Source: Gracilariopsis chorda
Taxonomy: Eukaryota > Rhodophyta > Florideophyceae > Gracilariales > Gracilariaceae
Assembly: GCA_003194525.1 (NCBI GenBank)
Contig: NBIV01000003.1
Coordinates: forward strand, 186,001-250,000
Direction: 5' to 3'
DNA: 64,000 nucleotides
Numbering within the stretch: position 1 is the first letter of the stretch; every line of letters starts with the position of its first letter. Below are positions 52,660 to 62,489 of this stretch, one piece after another. The notes beneath the pieces are model-generated. The model did no database searches, was not told where the DNA came from, and worked only from the letters and a program-made list of their open reading frames with translations. The position numbers and the translations under genes are program-made.

Positions 52660-54392
52660 TTGGGTGGTTTTCCTTCGGCTCCATTGCCGCAACCCGCAAT
52701 GGGTTCCACTTTGGATCCTATGGCTGTGGCCTGGAATTCCGGACAACTGACTCCGGTGACGACCAATGCTGCTTGTTAGGTCTCGCGGAACACGGTCGCC
52801 GTGCGTAATCCACTAAGGGATCCTTATTTCTTCTCATGAGCACTGTGGGGAAGCGTAGTGCTTAAATGAAAGGTGCCAACCGGTCGGCCGAGGCTTCAGC
52901 GGTTGGTGGGTGTAGTTTCCTAGAAAGCCCGGACGGAGGATGGGCTCAAGGATCCGAAGCGGTCGGTCAGGAGACGTCGGGCGAGGGCGGTGGAACCGGA
53001 CGGACAACTGCGCCAGGCGTGGTCAGTGTGCACGCGTTGGGTATTGGCGGTCGTGTACCACTAGTGGTGACCGGTTGGACTAGCTGCGCTACCTAGTGCG
53101 CCGTCTGTATCGCAAACTAGAAGTAGGTGCTCGTAGACTTGGTCCAGGAACGTCTGGCTTTACTCGGAAAGGGGTAGTGACCGTAGTGGTACCTATATAC
53201 TAGCCCAGGCCCTAGTGACGCACCTCGAGGGCACTGTAATGGGCCTCAAGGTGCAGGCCCGTCGGCCGCACATGGGTCACTAATACTACCCCAGCTAGAA
53301 ATACTAAAAATTAGTTTACCGCACGGAAAATCTCGGTACGCATTCCGACCATGTGCACAAGCACGCACGTGTACAACCTTTCCGATTCCCGGTCCGTCAT
53401 CCGCTCGGCCGCTCGCCCGCAACGTGTGCACTAGGCGCTCCGCACGATGCGCTCGCACATAACTCGCCCGCTCGGTTACCCGCATTACCCACCTTACCCG
53501 CACGTCCGCTATTCCACATACCTCCCTTCTTAGTTCGCGCCACGTCCTCATGGCGCGCCCATGTCCGGTCGGTGGCGATGGCGGAGGTAAGTGCAATTCG
53601 GTCAGACGGTACGCACTCGACCGCGGCACACCCTACGATATGTCTGACCGCGGTGGCCGAATGCCACCTGCGCGGTCAGACACTTAGGTACGCCTTCGTC
53701 GACCGTTCGGTTGAATGCCGAAATCCGTTAGCGAGTGGCACGCCATCAGACCGAGTAGCGAGACGCCCCGCCCTTTCCATCAAGCGGTTCGCGCCGCCTT
53801 CGCCCAATAGCGGAATGCACCGCACACTTCAGGGGGTAGCATCGCCGTGTAGGAACAGCACAGCATGCCCAGGCGCCGAGCCACGCGCGATAGGCGCGGG
53901 CGGACTGAAGTGGCCTGCCCAGGCCGGGGGGAGAATATGTCAGTTTCTCCCGAACGGTCTTAGTCTTGAGGCCTTTGGCAGGTTGCGAGGTGGGCGGAGA
54001 TCGGAGAGCGGTCGGGTTCCAGGGCGGGCGTCGTGTTCCCGTCGGTATGAGCCATTACCTTCCAAGCGGTTGCCACGGCGCAGTGTTCCGACAATCTCAA
54101 CGTCCACTTACTGCCCGGCGTGGACAGAGGTACCGGGGGTACGTGGCGGCTGGAGGGGGATGGTGCATACCGTAGCCAAGGGGGCGTCCTGGTACACGTC
54201 CTATGAGGGTCGCGAGGTGGCATGGGCGGGGCTGCATTAACGTTATTGTCCATACGGGCGTTTATAACCGCGCCGTGGCGGTCGTTGCCTGGGTATGCAT
54301 TCGCTCGCCGTCCGTTCGGGTATCCTTCTTCCTTCCTTTTGGTGAGTTCCTCCCTAGCACCTCGCCAGCTTCTCCCGCTACTTATACCCGCC
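52660..54392. other. GC-rich spacer of Gypsy-2
   Basis: No convincing gene. The long plus frame at 53353-54240 has Arg/Pro/Ala-rich, random-looking composition. Element palindromes are dense here, for example near 53400-53480 (CCGCTCGG). Confidence 0.45.
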
Positions 54393-55484
54393 ATGGTTCC
54401 TTCCCCAGTCACCACCGACTCCGAACCAACAGCATGCGCACCTCCCCTTGCCCTACCATCCGCCATGCCTCCCCCTACTGATCCTTATGCCCGTGCGGCT
54501 GGTCCATCTTCGGGTAATATGCCCGTTGTTGCGCGCACGCTTCCTCTTCCCGGTCAGCATCTTGACCATCGGGCTCAGCGCGATTACCGTCCAAACCGTC
54601 AGGAATGCGAGCCTCCGCTGTCCGTGCTGGAGTATCAGCGCCTCGCGACGCAATATCTCGACGCTGTTCGGTTTGGTCGGATTCCATCCGTCCGGACCAA
54701 TGCGGAGCTAAGCGTTCGTAATCCGAAGCGGACTGACGAAGAAGCTTGGAGGGCTCGTTGGGCCCATCTGCCAATTCCGCGCGGTGTTTACCCTGCTCGG
54801 ACTTTCGGGCGATGCGATATGCCGTTTGTCCGTTGCTCGGAGGAAGTGGACTACCAGTCGCGTCTCCAGCGTCTGTTGAAGCGGATGCAGGATGACCCCT
54901 ACTTTCGGGCGTCCGGGCACCACAACCTGTTGGAGCTCATTATGTTTGAGCCCCCTTTCGACGAACTGTACTGGCTGCGTCGCTCCCTCTGGGGTGACAA
55001 CGCCGCGACGGAAGCCTGTATTCGGTCATCGCTGGGGTACTTCTACTGCTGGCACAATGTCGAGTTCCATGACCTGGCACCTAGCGACCGAATCGGTGCG
55101 TACATGCCTATCCCGACGGGCTGGAAGGACTACGATGTAAGTCGCAACCTGTCGGTCCCGACTCCTCCGATATTGGCGTATCACACCACCGAGGTGTTGA
55201 ATTCCGGACCGTTTTCGGATCGCGTCTTCCAGATAATATACGCGGAGTGGGCGCTGTTCTCTTTCATGGCCTTCCTTCAGGCTGCGATTAACGGCGTGTC
55301 CGTATACACCCGTGACCGGGATGCTCGGTTATACGAGATGGATGAAGGCCCATATTATGGCCATCTGCTACCACTGCCGCTCGGCCTTGTGGACTTGATC
55401 CGCGACATGGGGTTACAGAACATCCTGCGTGGCTCTCGGATACCTACGGCCGGTGAGGAGCGTGCGTTGCGTCTGTCGGCGTAA
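54393..55484 (+). CDS. Gypsy-2 antisense ORF, middle
   Basis: 363 codons from the ATG at 54393, which sits in a strong context (CCGCCATGG); the frame is open back to 54222. After a Pro-rich start it encodes a compact, globular-looking protein (VLEYQRLATQYLDAVRFG, DEEAWRARWAHLPIPRGVYP, ELIMFEPPFDELYWLRRSLW, VFQIIYAEWALFSFMAFLQA). I recognise no family. Length, aromatic content and good hydrophobic spacing suggest it was once coding. It is antisense to gag-pol. Confidence 0.5.
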   Translation: MVPSPVTTDSEPTACAPPLALPSAMPPPTDPYARAAGPSSGNMPVVARTLPLPGQHLDHRAQRDYRPNRQECEPPLSVLEYQRLATQYLDAVRFGRIPSVRTNAELSVRNPKRTDEEAWRARWAHLPIPRGVYPARTFGRCDMPFVRCSEEVDYQSRLQRLLKRMQDDPYFRASGHHNLLELIMFEPPFDELYWLRRSLWGDNAATEACIRSSLGYFYCWHNVEFHDLAPSDRIGAYMPIPTGWKDYDVSRNLSVPTPPILAYHTTEVLNSGPFSDRVFQIIYAEWALFSFMAFLQAAINGVSVYTRDRDARLYEMDEGPYYGHLLPLPLGLVDLIRDMGLQNILRGSRIPTAGEERALRLSA

Positions 55485-55703
55485 ACCGACTGGTCCAGTA
55501 CCCCGGGCATTCTGTGGTATGACTTCTTCACTGGGGAGTTCCCCACCATGCCCGCGAGCGGGAACAGTGGGCCCATTTCCCGGCAGGAGCTTCCGGCCGG
55601 TCGTCGCCCCGAGTGGAAGGAGGTTACCGTCAGCAACTAATTCCCGAGCGGTTATCTGGATTCGGACTTCCGTGCTGCTCCCAAGCCGATTTCACGCGGC
55701 CCG

Positions 55704-56528
55704 GTGGCCATTGGCCAGGCGCCTCCTCCGACATCGGTTCCTGTTGCTTCGCTGGGTTCCACCGGCTTCCGTTCGGTTCCTTATCCGACAGCACCGTCCG
55801 TGCCCGCTCCAATCCGTCAGCGGGTGGAGAGAGGCTCGCAGGCCGATGAGCCGTGGCTCACGCCCACCATTGAAGAGGCTTTCGATGCCCTATGCACTGT
55901 GTGCGAGAGCTTCGGGGAGAGTAAGCCCGAATCGGTTGAAGCTGCCCTCCTGTCAGCCCGTACTTGGATTCGTCACGTTCACAGCGGCGGTCAGATGATG
56001 AGGCGGACTGTTGAGGAGCAGATGCGTCTCCTGGAGAGTATCCGTGTCCACTCGGTTCGGTCGTTGGAACTGTATGGCCACCTCATTATGGAAGCTGCAT
56101 CCTACGATCCCGAAATGGCCTTGAACAATCCGGCCACGTTGGTCGTTGCTGTTGCCCTTGCCCGTCCGGAAGGTACTGCGGGTCCTCCTACCGGAGAGGC
56201 TCCCACGTTGGACGATTTGACCTTGCGGATGGAGGGTGAGCGTATCGCTTCCCAGGCCATCATGGACCTATATAAGGAATTCCATGGCGGTCAGGGGGCT
56301 CCATCCGCTGTCGCGCCCGCGGTGGTGAACGATGTGGTTGACCTTTATGAGGATGAGCCGATGCCTCAGGCGCCGGCTTCTGGTCCTCCCAGCGGTCCGC
56401 CGAGCGTCGTCGTTTCAGAGCCCGCCACGGTTCAGTCTGCCTCGTCGAGGGAGGGGAGCTTTCCTCCGATCCCGAGGCGATCTGCTAAAGCCCAGACTCC
56501 TGGTCGTGGCCGTGGTCGCGGTCGTTAG
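55704..56528 (+). CDS. Gypsy-2 antisense ORF nearest pol
   Basis: 274 codons. A Pro-rich start, then a helical segment with coiled-coil character (ALLSARTWIRHVHSGGQMMR, RTVEEQMRLLESIRVHSVRS), a Pro/Ser-rich tail and a basic end (RSAKAQTPGRGRGRGR). The segment beginning ALLSARTWIRH resembles LLRRARSWARR in the antisense ORF of chromovirus 1 in order and character (helix, then low-complexity tail with basic patch). AATAAA follows at about 56555, suggesting its own polyadenylation in antisense. Confidence 0.5.
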   Translation: MAIGQAPPPTSVPVASLGSTGFRSVPYPTAPSVPAPIRQRVERGSQADEPWLTPTIEEAFDALCTVCESFGESKPESVEAALLSARTWIRHVHSGGQMMRRTVEEQMRLLESIRVHSVRSLELYGHLIMEAASYDPEMALNNPATLVVAVALARPEGTAGPPTGEAPTLDDLTLRMEGERIASQAIMDLYKEFHGGQGAPSAVAPAVVNDVVDLYEDEPMPQAPASGPPSGPPSVVVSEPATVQSASSREGSFPPIPRRSAKAQTPGRGRGRGR

Positions 56529-56853
56529 GGTTCCTTGCGGTCTTACTTCATCTCAATAAAGTGTGTGCTTGTTTGTGTGTTATTCTTTCTAGGCTTATCC
56601 TTATCTGTTATTACCCCCCCCTCCCCTCTTAGGTTGAGATACTCCGTATCGGGTGATGAGGTTTGGGAGGCGGTTGAGGAGGTCGCCGTGTTGAGGTCAT
56701 TCGCTGGTGGCGGAAAGACCGGCCAATCATATTACGAAAATTTTGGCTGGCGGCGGAATGCCAGCCTTCGTTGTCCGCAAAATAACGGTGCACGGTTGGC
56801 ATCGAAAATATTAGCCAATAGCGTGCAGGGGTTGTGACGGTTCGCGTGATCAG

Positions 56854-57729
56854 TCACGGGTCTGGTGTGCAAGGTGCAGGTTGTTGGCGTGAACGGCGGC
56901 GACGAGGCCAGTAACGTGCAACGAAGTGTTGTGGGATGTTACCGGCGGGCTCGAGCCTATCATCCTCGGGTGGGTACCCGAACCACCGAACTCGGTACCT
57001 CAGCCCGTTTGTGGTTTCGTCATGTCCGACTATTCGGTCTACGACCGCTTCACGTGGTCGTTCGTCGGACGGGGTTGAAGGGGAGACCGTTTGGTGGGCG
57101 TAGGGGCCCGTTGGGTCTGTTTCTGGTGCGGCCGTCGTCTGGGATTGCGCCGGTCGGGAGGAGCCCGTGTGGGTGGTGCGCCGTGGTGCCCGAGTGATAC
57201 GGTCGATGCTGACGCAGTTTTCAACGCCGTCTTCGTCGATGACGACGGTATCCTCCGTGGCGGTTATGACGCGGAACGGTCCCGTCGTTTTCGGAAGCAA
57301 TTTCCGGTAGTTGCGGTTGTATTCGTCGACGTCTGCCTGTGGGGCTGTCGACATCCATTCCGGTCGGTCCACGTAAACCTCGTCGCCTGGCTCCAACCGG
57401 GGGAGAGTCCGTACGGATCTGTCAAAGTCCAGCTTATACTGGCGCTGGGCCTGAGTCGTCCGTGTCCGTGCGGATGCTAAAGCGTGCCGAAGGCGGGCCA
57501 GGATGTATCGCTTCACCTGCGCGGGTGATGCGGTGTCCGGACCGTCATCGGGGACCGTTGTGGGTGACGTCTCCACCTGTACGCCGGGCGGATGCCGTGT
57601 TAGCACGAGATCAAACGGGGTGGTACCCGTAGAGCGGTGTACCTGCATATTGTATGCATAGGTCAGCGGCTGCACGTACTCGTGCCATGCGGTCCGGTGC
57701 TCGGCCACGCAGTGGCGGAGGCGCTCCAC
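56854..57729 (-). CDS. pol: Gypsy-2 integrase C-terminus and chromodomain
   Basis: Continues the integrase core (YVQPLTYAYNMQVHRSTGTT), a GPY-like segment (LLPKTTGPFRVI) and a chromodomain-like end (VDRIVGHDETTNGLRYRVRW, FGYPPEDD). Fossil part of the element. Confidence 0.85.
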   Translation of the reverse strand: MERLRHCVAEHRTAWHEYVQPLTYAYNMQVHRSTGTTPFDLVLTRHPPGVQVETSPTTVPDDGPDTASPAQVKRYILARLRHALASARTRTTQAQRQYKLDFDRSVRTLPRLEPGDEVYVDRPEWMSTAPQADVDEYNRNYRKLLPKTTGPFRVITATEDTVVIDEDGVENCVSIDRITRAPRRTTHTGSSRPAQSQTTAAPETDPTGPYAHQTVSPSTPSDERPREAVVDRIVGHDETTNGLRYRVRWFGYPPEDDRLEPAGNIPQHFVARYWPRRRRSRQQPAPCTPDP

Positions 57730-57765
57730 GAGGGTCTTGTTAAACCATTCGGCCTGCCCATTAGT

Positions 57766-59901
57766 TTAGGGGTGATAGGCCGTAGCGGTTATATGTTCGA
57801 CGCCAAGCATACTGCACACCGCTTCGAAGAACTTCGAGACGAATTGGGTTCCGTTATCGGTTAGTACATACAGCGGGATCCCGTACGGGTAGACCCAGTT
57901 CTCCAGGAAAGCCTGGGCTATGGCAGACGCCGTAGTGGACCTCAATAGGATCGCGCGGCAGAACTTAGTGAGCCTATCGGTGATTACCAAGACGTATTGG
58001 TGACCCTTGGCGGACTTCGTAAATGGGCCGAGAATGTCCATCGCGACGAATTCCAGTGGACCCGCAGCTGGGAAAAGCTTCAGGAACTTATGATGTCGCT
58101 CGCGACTCCCTCGAGTGGAGACGCATGTGCGACAATCCCGTACGGTTTGGAAAACGTCGTTGGCCATCCCGGGCCAATAGTAGTGCCGCCGGAGGGTGTT
58201 ATACATCTTTGTAGCACCCGGATGACCGGCGTACCTGGGGTAATGGGACAAGCACAGGAGTCTCGCTTGCAGAGTCTCCAGTACGTTCCATTGGAGGGCC
58301 CCATCGAGCGGTGCCTTCCTTACCAATATCCCGTTTCGGTTCACGTCAAATAGACTTTTCCCGTCTCCTACTTTCTCCCGTGCGGACAGGCAGAGGGGGT
58401 CGTTCGCCTGCTCCTGCAGGAACTGTTCCACCGATATCGGACTGACGTCCTCCATTTCGGTGTTCACCTCGAGCACCGTGGGTAGCCCCAGTCCAACTGG
58501 TTCTTCCCACGGCCAATCAACCATGACGGTCTCTTCTATACCGTCATAACAAACCGTGGTCACTGTTGGCGTTTCTTCCGCTTCGGGCTCGCTTCCGAGT
58601 AACAGACACAGGACCTCGTCCTCCAGTGCTTCTGTATCCTCACCGTCCGTACGGATCCTGGAAAGGGCGTCGGCTGCTTGGTGTTTTACTCCCGGGCTGT
58701 GTACGACGTCGAAGTCGTACTCCGTGAGGCGGAGTCTCCACCTCGCTAACCGTCCGGACGCATCGGCTAAATTGAGGATCCACCTCAATGATTGATGGTC
58801 CGTTCGGAGAGTGAAACGCGTGCCTTCCAGGTACGGTCGCAGATGCAAGATGGCCCAGACTACGGCCAAGCATTCCCGTTCGGTTGTTGAGTACTTCCGT
58901 TCGGTTTTGCTTAATGACCGACTCCAGTAACCGATCGGTCGCAGATCACCTTCAGGTTGCTCCTGGAGGAGACAGCATCCGACCTGGGTGTTACAAGCGT
59001 CTTTGTCCAGGACGTACTTGTATCCGTTTCGGGGGAGGGCCAGGATTGGCGGGCGTATGAGACGTTGGTGCAGATCGTCAAACGCCTCATATTCCGCATC
59101 GGTCAGTGTTTCAAACTCGAAGGGCTGGTCTTTCTCCAGTTTCCGGTTGAGCGGGCTGGCGATGCGAGCAAATCCCTCTACAAAGCGACGGAACACGTTG
59201 CACAGGCCAAGGAACGAGCGGAGTTCCGTCTGGTTGGTAGGGGGTTTCGCCTGCCGCAAAGCGTCGCAAGCTTTGCCAGACACTTGTAGCCTGCCTGGAC
59301 GGATCACATGGCCGAGATAGTCAACCGCCTGATGGAAGAAGAAGCACTTTTCCAGGCGTATAGTCATGCCGGCCGAACGAAGCAGTTCCAGTACGGTCTG
59401 TACATGCCCAAAATGCTCTTGGGCCGATCGGGAGTATATTATGACATCGTCTAGATATACTAGCGCGAATTGCCATTTGACCCGTGAGAGGATGATTTCC
59501 AGCGCCCTCTGGAACGTAGCAGGTGCGTTTTTGAGACCGAACGGCATTCGAACATAACGGAACAATCCCATGTGGGAAGTGAATGTCGTTTTATCCCGAT
59601 CGGACTCATCTACCTCGCACTGCCAATAACCGCTATTGGCATCTAGCGTAGTAAACACCACTGCATCGCCCAGTGAGTCAATGCACTCATCCATTCTGGG
59701 TATCGGATAAGTATCCCGTACGGTCATTGCGTTGAGGCGACGGTAGTCTACGCAAAAGCGTAGAGTGCCGTCCTTCTTTGGTGCAAATACGACCGGACTG
59801 GCCCATTCTGCGGACGACGGTTCTATCACACCCGCACGGAGTTGCTTCGTGACCTCTTCCCTTTCCAGGTCACGTCTCTTCTGTCCCGCTCGGTAAGGCA
59901 T
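57766..59901 (-). CDS. pol: Gypsy-2 RT, RNase H and integrase core
   Basis: Reverse transcriptase (KKDGTLRFCVDYRRLNAMT, TTLDANSGYWQCEV, VYLDDVIIYS), RNase H (VLDKDACNTQVG), integrase zinc region (HPGATKMYNTLRRHYYWPGM, CRTCVSTRG) and core (FVAMDILGPF, VLTDNGTQF). Close in layout to chromovirus 1. Confidence 0.9.
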   Translation of the reverse strand: MPYRAGQKRRDLEREEVTKQLRAGVIEPSSAEWASPVVFAPKKDGTLRFCVDYRRLNAMTVRDTYPIPRMDECIDSLGDAVVFTTLDANSGYWQCEVDESDRDKTTFTSHMGLFRYVRMPFGLKNAPATFQRALEIILSRVKWQFALVYLDDVIIYSRSAQEHFGHVQTVLELLRSAGMTIRLEKCFFFHQAVDYLGHVIRPGRLQVSGKACDALRQAKPPTNQTELRSFLGLCNVFRRFVEGFARIASPLNRKLEKDQPFEFETLTDAEYEAFDDLHQRLIRPPILALPRNGYKYVLDKDACNTQVGCCLLQEQPEGDLRPIGYWSRSLSKTERKYSTTERECLAVVWAILHLRPYLEGTRFTLRTDHQSLRWILNLADASGRLARWRLRLTEYDFDVVHSPGVKHQAADALSRIRTDGEDTEALEDEVLCLLLGSEPEAEETPTVTTVCYDGIEETVMVDWPWEEPVGLGLPTVLEVNTEMEDVSPISVEQFLQEQANDPLCLSAREKVGDGKSLFDVNRNGILVRKAPLDGALQWNVLETLQARLLCLSHYPRYAGHPGATKMYNTLRRHYYWPGMANDVFQTVRDCRTCVSTRGSRERHHKFLKLFPAAGPLEFVAMDILGPFTKSAKGHQYVLVITDRLTKFCRAILLRSTTASAIAQAFLENWVYPYGIPLYVLTDNGTQFVSKFFEAVCSMLGVEHITATAYHP

Positions 59902-59961
59902 CTGGAAGATTGGCTTAGAGTCATCTTCCAGATGGATGCGGTGTTTGGCAATTGAGATTGC

Positions 59962-60915
59962 TCACAAGTGTCCATCCCACATGTCCGAGAATGGTTGCAG
60001 AAAGTCGGTGATTCGTTCCCGTTCGGACTCATATTCATTGCCGATGCGGACTTTCTGCTTCCATCCGTCCTGGTCCACCACTTCGTTCTGTAGTTCCTGT
60101 CCGTTCTGGTTGTCGTTTTGGGGTGTTGGGGCCCCCTCCTTAGATTCGTCGTCCCCGACGAATGGAGACGGTGAAATTAAGGCAACCGGTGCGGGCATGG
60201 CAAGACCGACTATGGTGTTCTTGGCCAGATGTATTGGGCTGTTCCAAAAGTTGGAAACTAGGACGCGGAAAGACCGTTTCGGGATAAGTTTCATGACGCC
60301 GTTGGCCATGAGCATGAGGCACTTCTTTGCCGTCTTCGGGTTCAGTTGGAGGAACGAAAGTCCTCCAACGTCAGCGGTAACCTGCACCTCCGCTTGGGTC
60401 ATTGGCGGTATATTAACCGCCCGGGCGACACGGATCTTATTCGATGTCGAGTTGTCCGTCGTGGGAAACGATTCCTGTACGGTCATACTTTGGGCGCGCA
60501 TAGACGTGCTCAGGAGTGCGACCGGTCGGGAGTGGTGAAAAGCAACCTGTTTCCGTTGTGGATAGATAGCCGTCACGTGCTTGTCGACAAAAGTAGTACC
60601 GAGCAAGCACGGGGTGGCCAGGTTTGGTGAGACCAAGAAGTGGTCCCACACACCGAGGTTACCGATTCGGATAAAAAGGCGGATGACACCCAAAGTCCGC
60701 ATACGGTTACGGGACGCATCCGTAATGTTCGGGTGGTCTCGAGTAAGCAGTTTCGATTGCCATCCGGGCGGAAGCGAATTCACATGGACCAAGTTGGGCC
60801 CGGCGCCGGTGTCAAGGACACCAGTGACGGGTATCTGGACTTGGGAATCCAGACCGACCGAGAAACGGACTTTGTAATGCGCTCGATTAAAGAGCATTAC
60901 TGGGTCGGTTTGCAT
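59962..60915 (-). CDS. Gypsy-2 protease region
   Basis: Aspartic protease with VLDTGAGPNLVH and CLLGTTFVDKH, aligned along its length with the chromovirus 1 protease. Confidence 0.85.
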   Translation of the reverse strand: MQTDPVMLFNRAHYKVRFSVGLDSQVQIPVTGVLDTGAGPNLVHVNSLPPGWQSKLLTRDHPNITDASRNRMRTLGVIRLFIRIGNLGVWDHFLVSPNLATPCLLGTTFVDKHVTAIYPQRKQVAFHHSRPVALLSTSMRAQSMTVQESFPTTDNSTSNKIRVARAVNIPPMTQAEVQVTADVGGLSFLQLNPKTAKKCLMLMANGVMKLIPKRSFRVLVSNFWNSPIHLAKNTIVGLAMPAPVALISPSPFVGDDESKEGAPTPQNDNQNGQELQNEVVDQDGWKQKVRIGNEYESERERITDFLQPFSDMWDGHL

Positions 60916-61043
60916 GTTCCCAGGGTTGAGATCTTCGTCCGTATGGGTTGCTTCCGTGGGATCGTGTGGTTCCGAATCGGGTTCTTCATAAGACCGCGCG
61001 GTTTCCGTGGTGAGGCTTTGTTGCCTCGGGGGGTGGCTCGCCT

Positions 61044-62487
61044 CTATGCACCCTCCGGGGAGTTTTCCGGAGCGGGTGGTGAATCGGCGTCCACCAGGTG
61101 GACCGATGGGTTTGTCTGTTCCGAGCGGTGAGGAGGGTCCGTTTGGGCTTGCGGAAAGCCCTGGCGGGGCCCTTGGTATCTCCGTCCGGGTCCGTTGTTG
61201 GGTGCAGTGCCGTGCGAGTTTCGAGGGAAATTATAGAACCCCTCCTCCTTACGGCGGTTGAAGTTCACTTCCCGTGCGGCCAGTAAAGCCGCACGAACGT
61301 CCGGCGGTAGCATCCGGCAACAGTCCGGATCCCGGGACAGACAGGTCCGGCACGGCTTGTCCATTAACCGTGCGGATGTGGGGGCCGCTCCCCGTGGAGG
61401 AGCGGTGAACTGAACCGCTCGGGACGAGTTCGACGTGGTGGTGGTGGGTGTCGTCGGAGGGGATGGTAAGGTGTAGCCATTTCAAACGGCGAACACTTGT
61501 CCATCACCAAGTGCGGACTCGTATTCGTCCGAGTCGGTATCCAAACTCATCACCTTCGAGCGTGTGCTCTTCCGATGAGTTGGCAGAGAATCCGTGCGGG
61601 TCGCCTGCCGTCTGGCGGCACGGAGCGTGTCGCCATACGATTCCGCATATCGGGCGAGGACATTCAGGCCGATGTGCGGGTGACTTTTCAGATGATTTCT
61701 GACCTTGGACCGTATAGCGGGCAGCAAGTTCTCCACAAAGACGGACTTCAAGCGTCTGTCCGAGAACACGTTTCCGCAACGGAGGGCTTTGTCCCAGAGC
61801 TTCTGAGCGAATTCCCTTTCGGGCATGCCCGACGACTGGCAGTAGTTTGTCACATCCGCGTATGCGTCTGCGATAACCTCGTCGGTCGCATATGTGGTCA
61901 ACAGGAAGTTGACCACTTCCGAGTATGTTCGTAAGGTTTCCCGGCTTCGGACGTCCACCGCGTTCGTCTCTCCCGTGATGCAGGAGTGTAACAGCGAGTG
62001 GGCCGATCCGGTCAGATAGAACTGGAAGCACCAGAGAGCTGCGCCCTCTGTGATCCCGTTGTGGTCACATGCGGTCTTGAACCGCTGTAAAAAGCCCAGT
62101 ACGGCGATGGGGTCCGATCCGGAGAACGGGTTACCCTTAAGCTAGATGTCCAGCTTCTTGTGGTAGCGGCCAATATATTTGGCCACTTTAGAGTCGTACC
62201 GAGCGGACTTCTTCAATAGGCGGTAGGACCTGTAGTCTACCGCCTTTTTGAACAGGTCATTCAACGGCCTGAGTCGCTTGAGCGACCTCTTGCCCGAACG
62301 GTATCGCGAATCATGCGCGTCATCACTTGCCTCTGAGTCCGACTGGTTGAACTCTTCTTCTGACTCTGTAAAGTCCGAGCGGTCTGTGTCTGAGTCCGAA
62401 CGGTCTCTACGTTTCCCACGGCGGGACCTTTTCTTCCTGCCGCGTTTCTTGTGGCCCGAGTTGGGAGACTTCCCCCGACGGTCATGA
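61044..62487 (-). pseudogene. gag: Gypsy-2 gag, broken and truncated
   Basis: Homologous to chromovirus 1 gag: acidic Ser/Asp run, LFKKAVDYRSYRL, GSDPIAVLGFLQRF, GAALWCFQFYLTG, RCGNVFSDRRLKSVFVENLL, and the unusual cysteine motif PCRTCLSRDPDCC followed by PDVRAALLAAREVNF. Broken in a few places; the N-terminal part is missing. Confidence 0.85.
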
Positions 62488-62489
62488 TT

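Larger units (their letters stand above)
51467..62487 (-). mobile_element. Ty3/gypsy chromovirus 2, broken, 5' end missing
   Basis: Minus-strand chromovirus homologous to chromovirus 1 in gag, protease and pol, but a distinct family. Order on the minus strand: partial gag (62487-61044), protease (60915-59962), RT/RNase H/integrase (59901-57766), integrase C-terminus with chromodomain (57729-56854), a spacer with antisense ORFs (56528-52462), polypurine tract CTAAGAAGGGGGAGA (52395-52381) and 3' LTR starting TGTGGAGC at 52380. The 5' LTR and gag start are absent; the sequence switches to a Copia fragment near 62490. It is broken in several places and older than chromovirus 1. CCG-NN-CGG palindromes recur throughout. 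Confidence 0.85.

Noticed and set aside
53353-54240. Long plus-strand frame in the Gypsy-2 spacer
   Set aside because: Arg/Pro/Ala-rich composition typical of open GC-rich DNA, no domain, and it overlaps the start of a better-supported frame.
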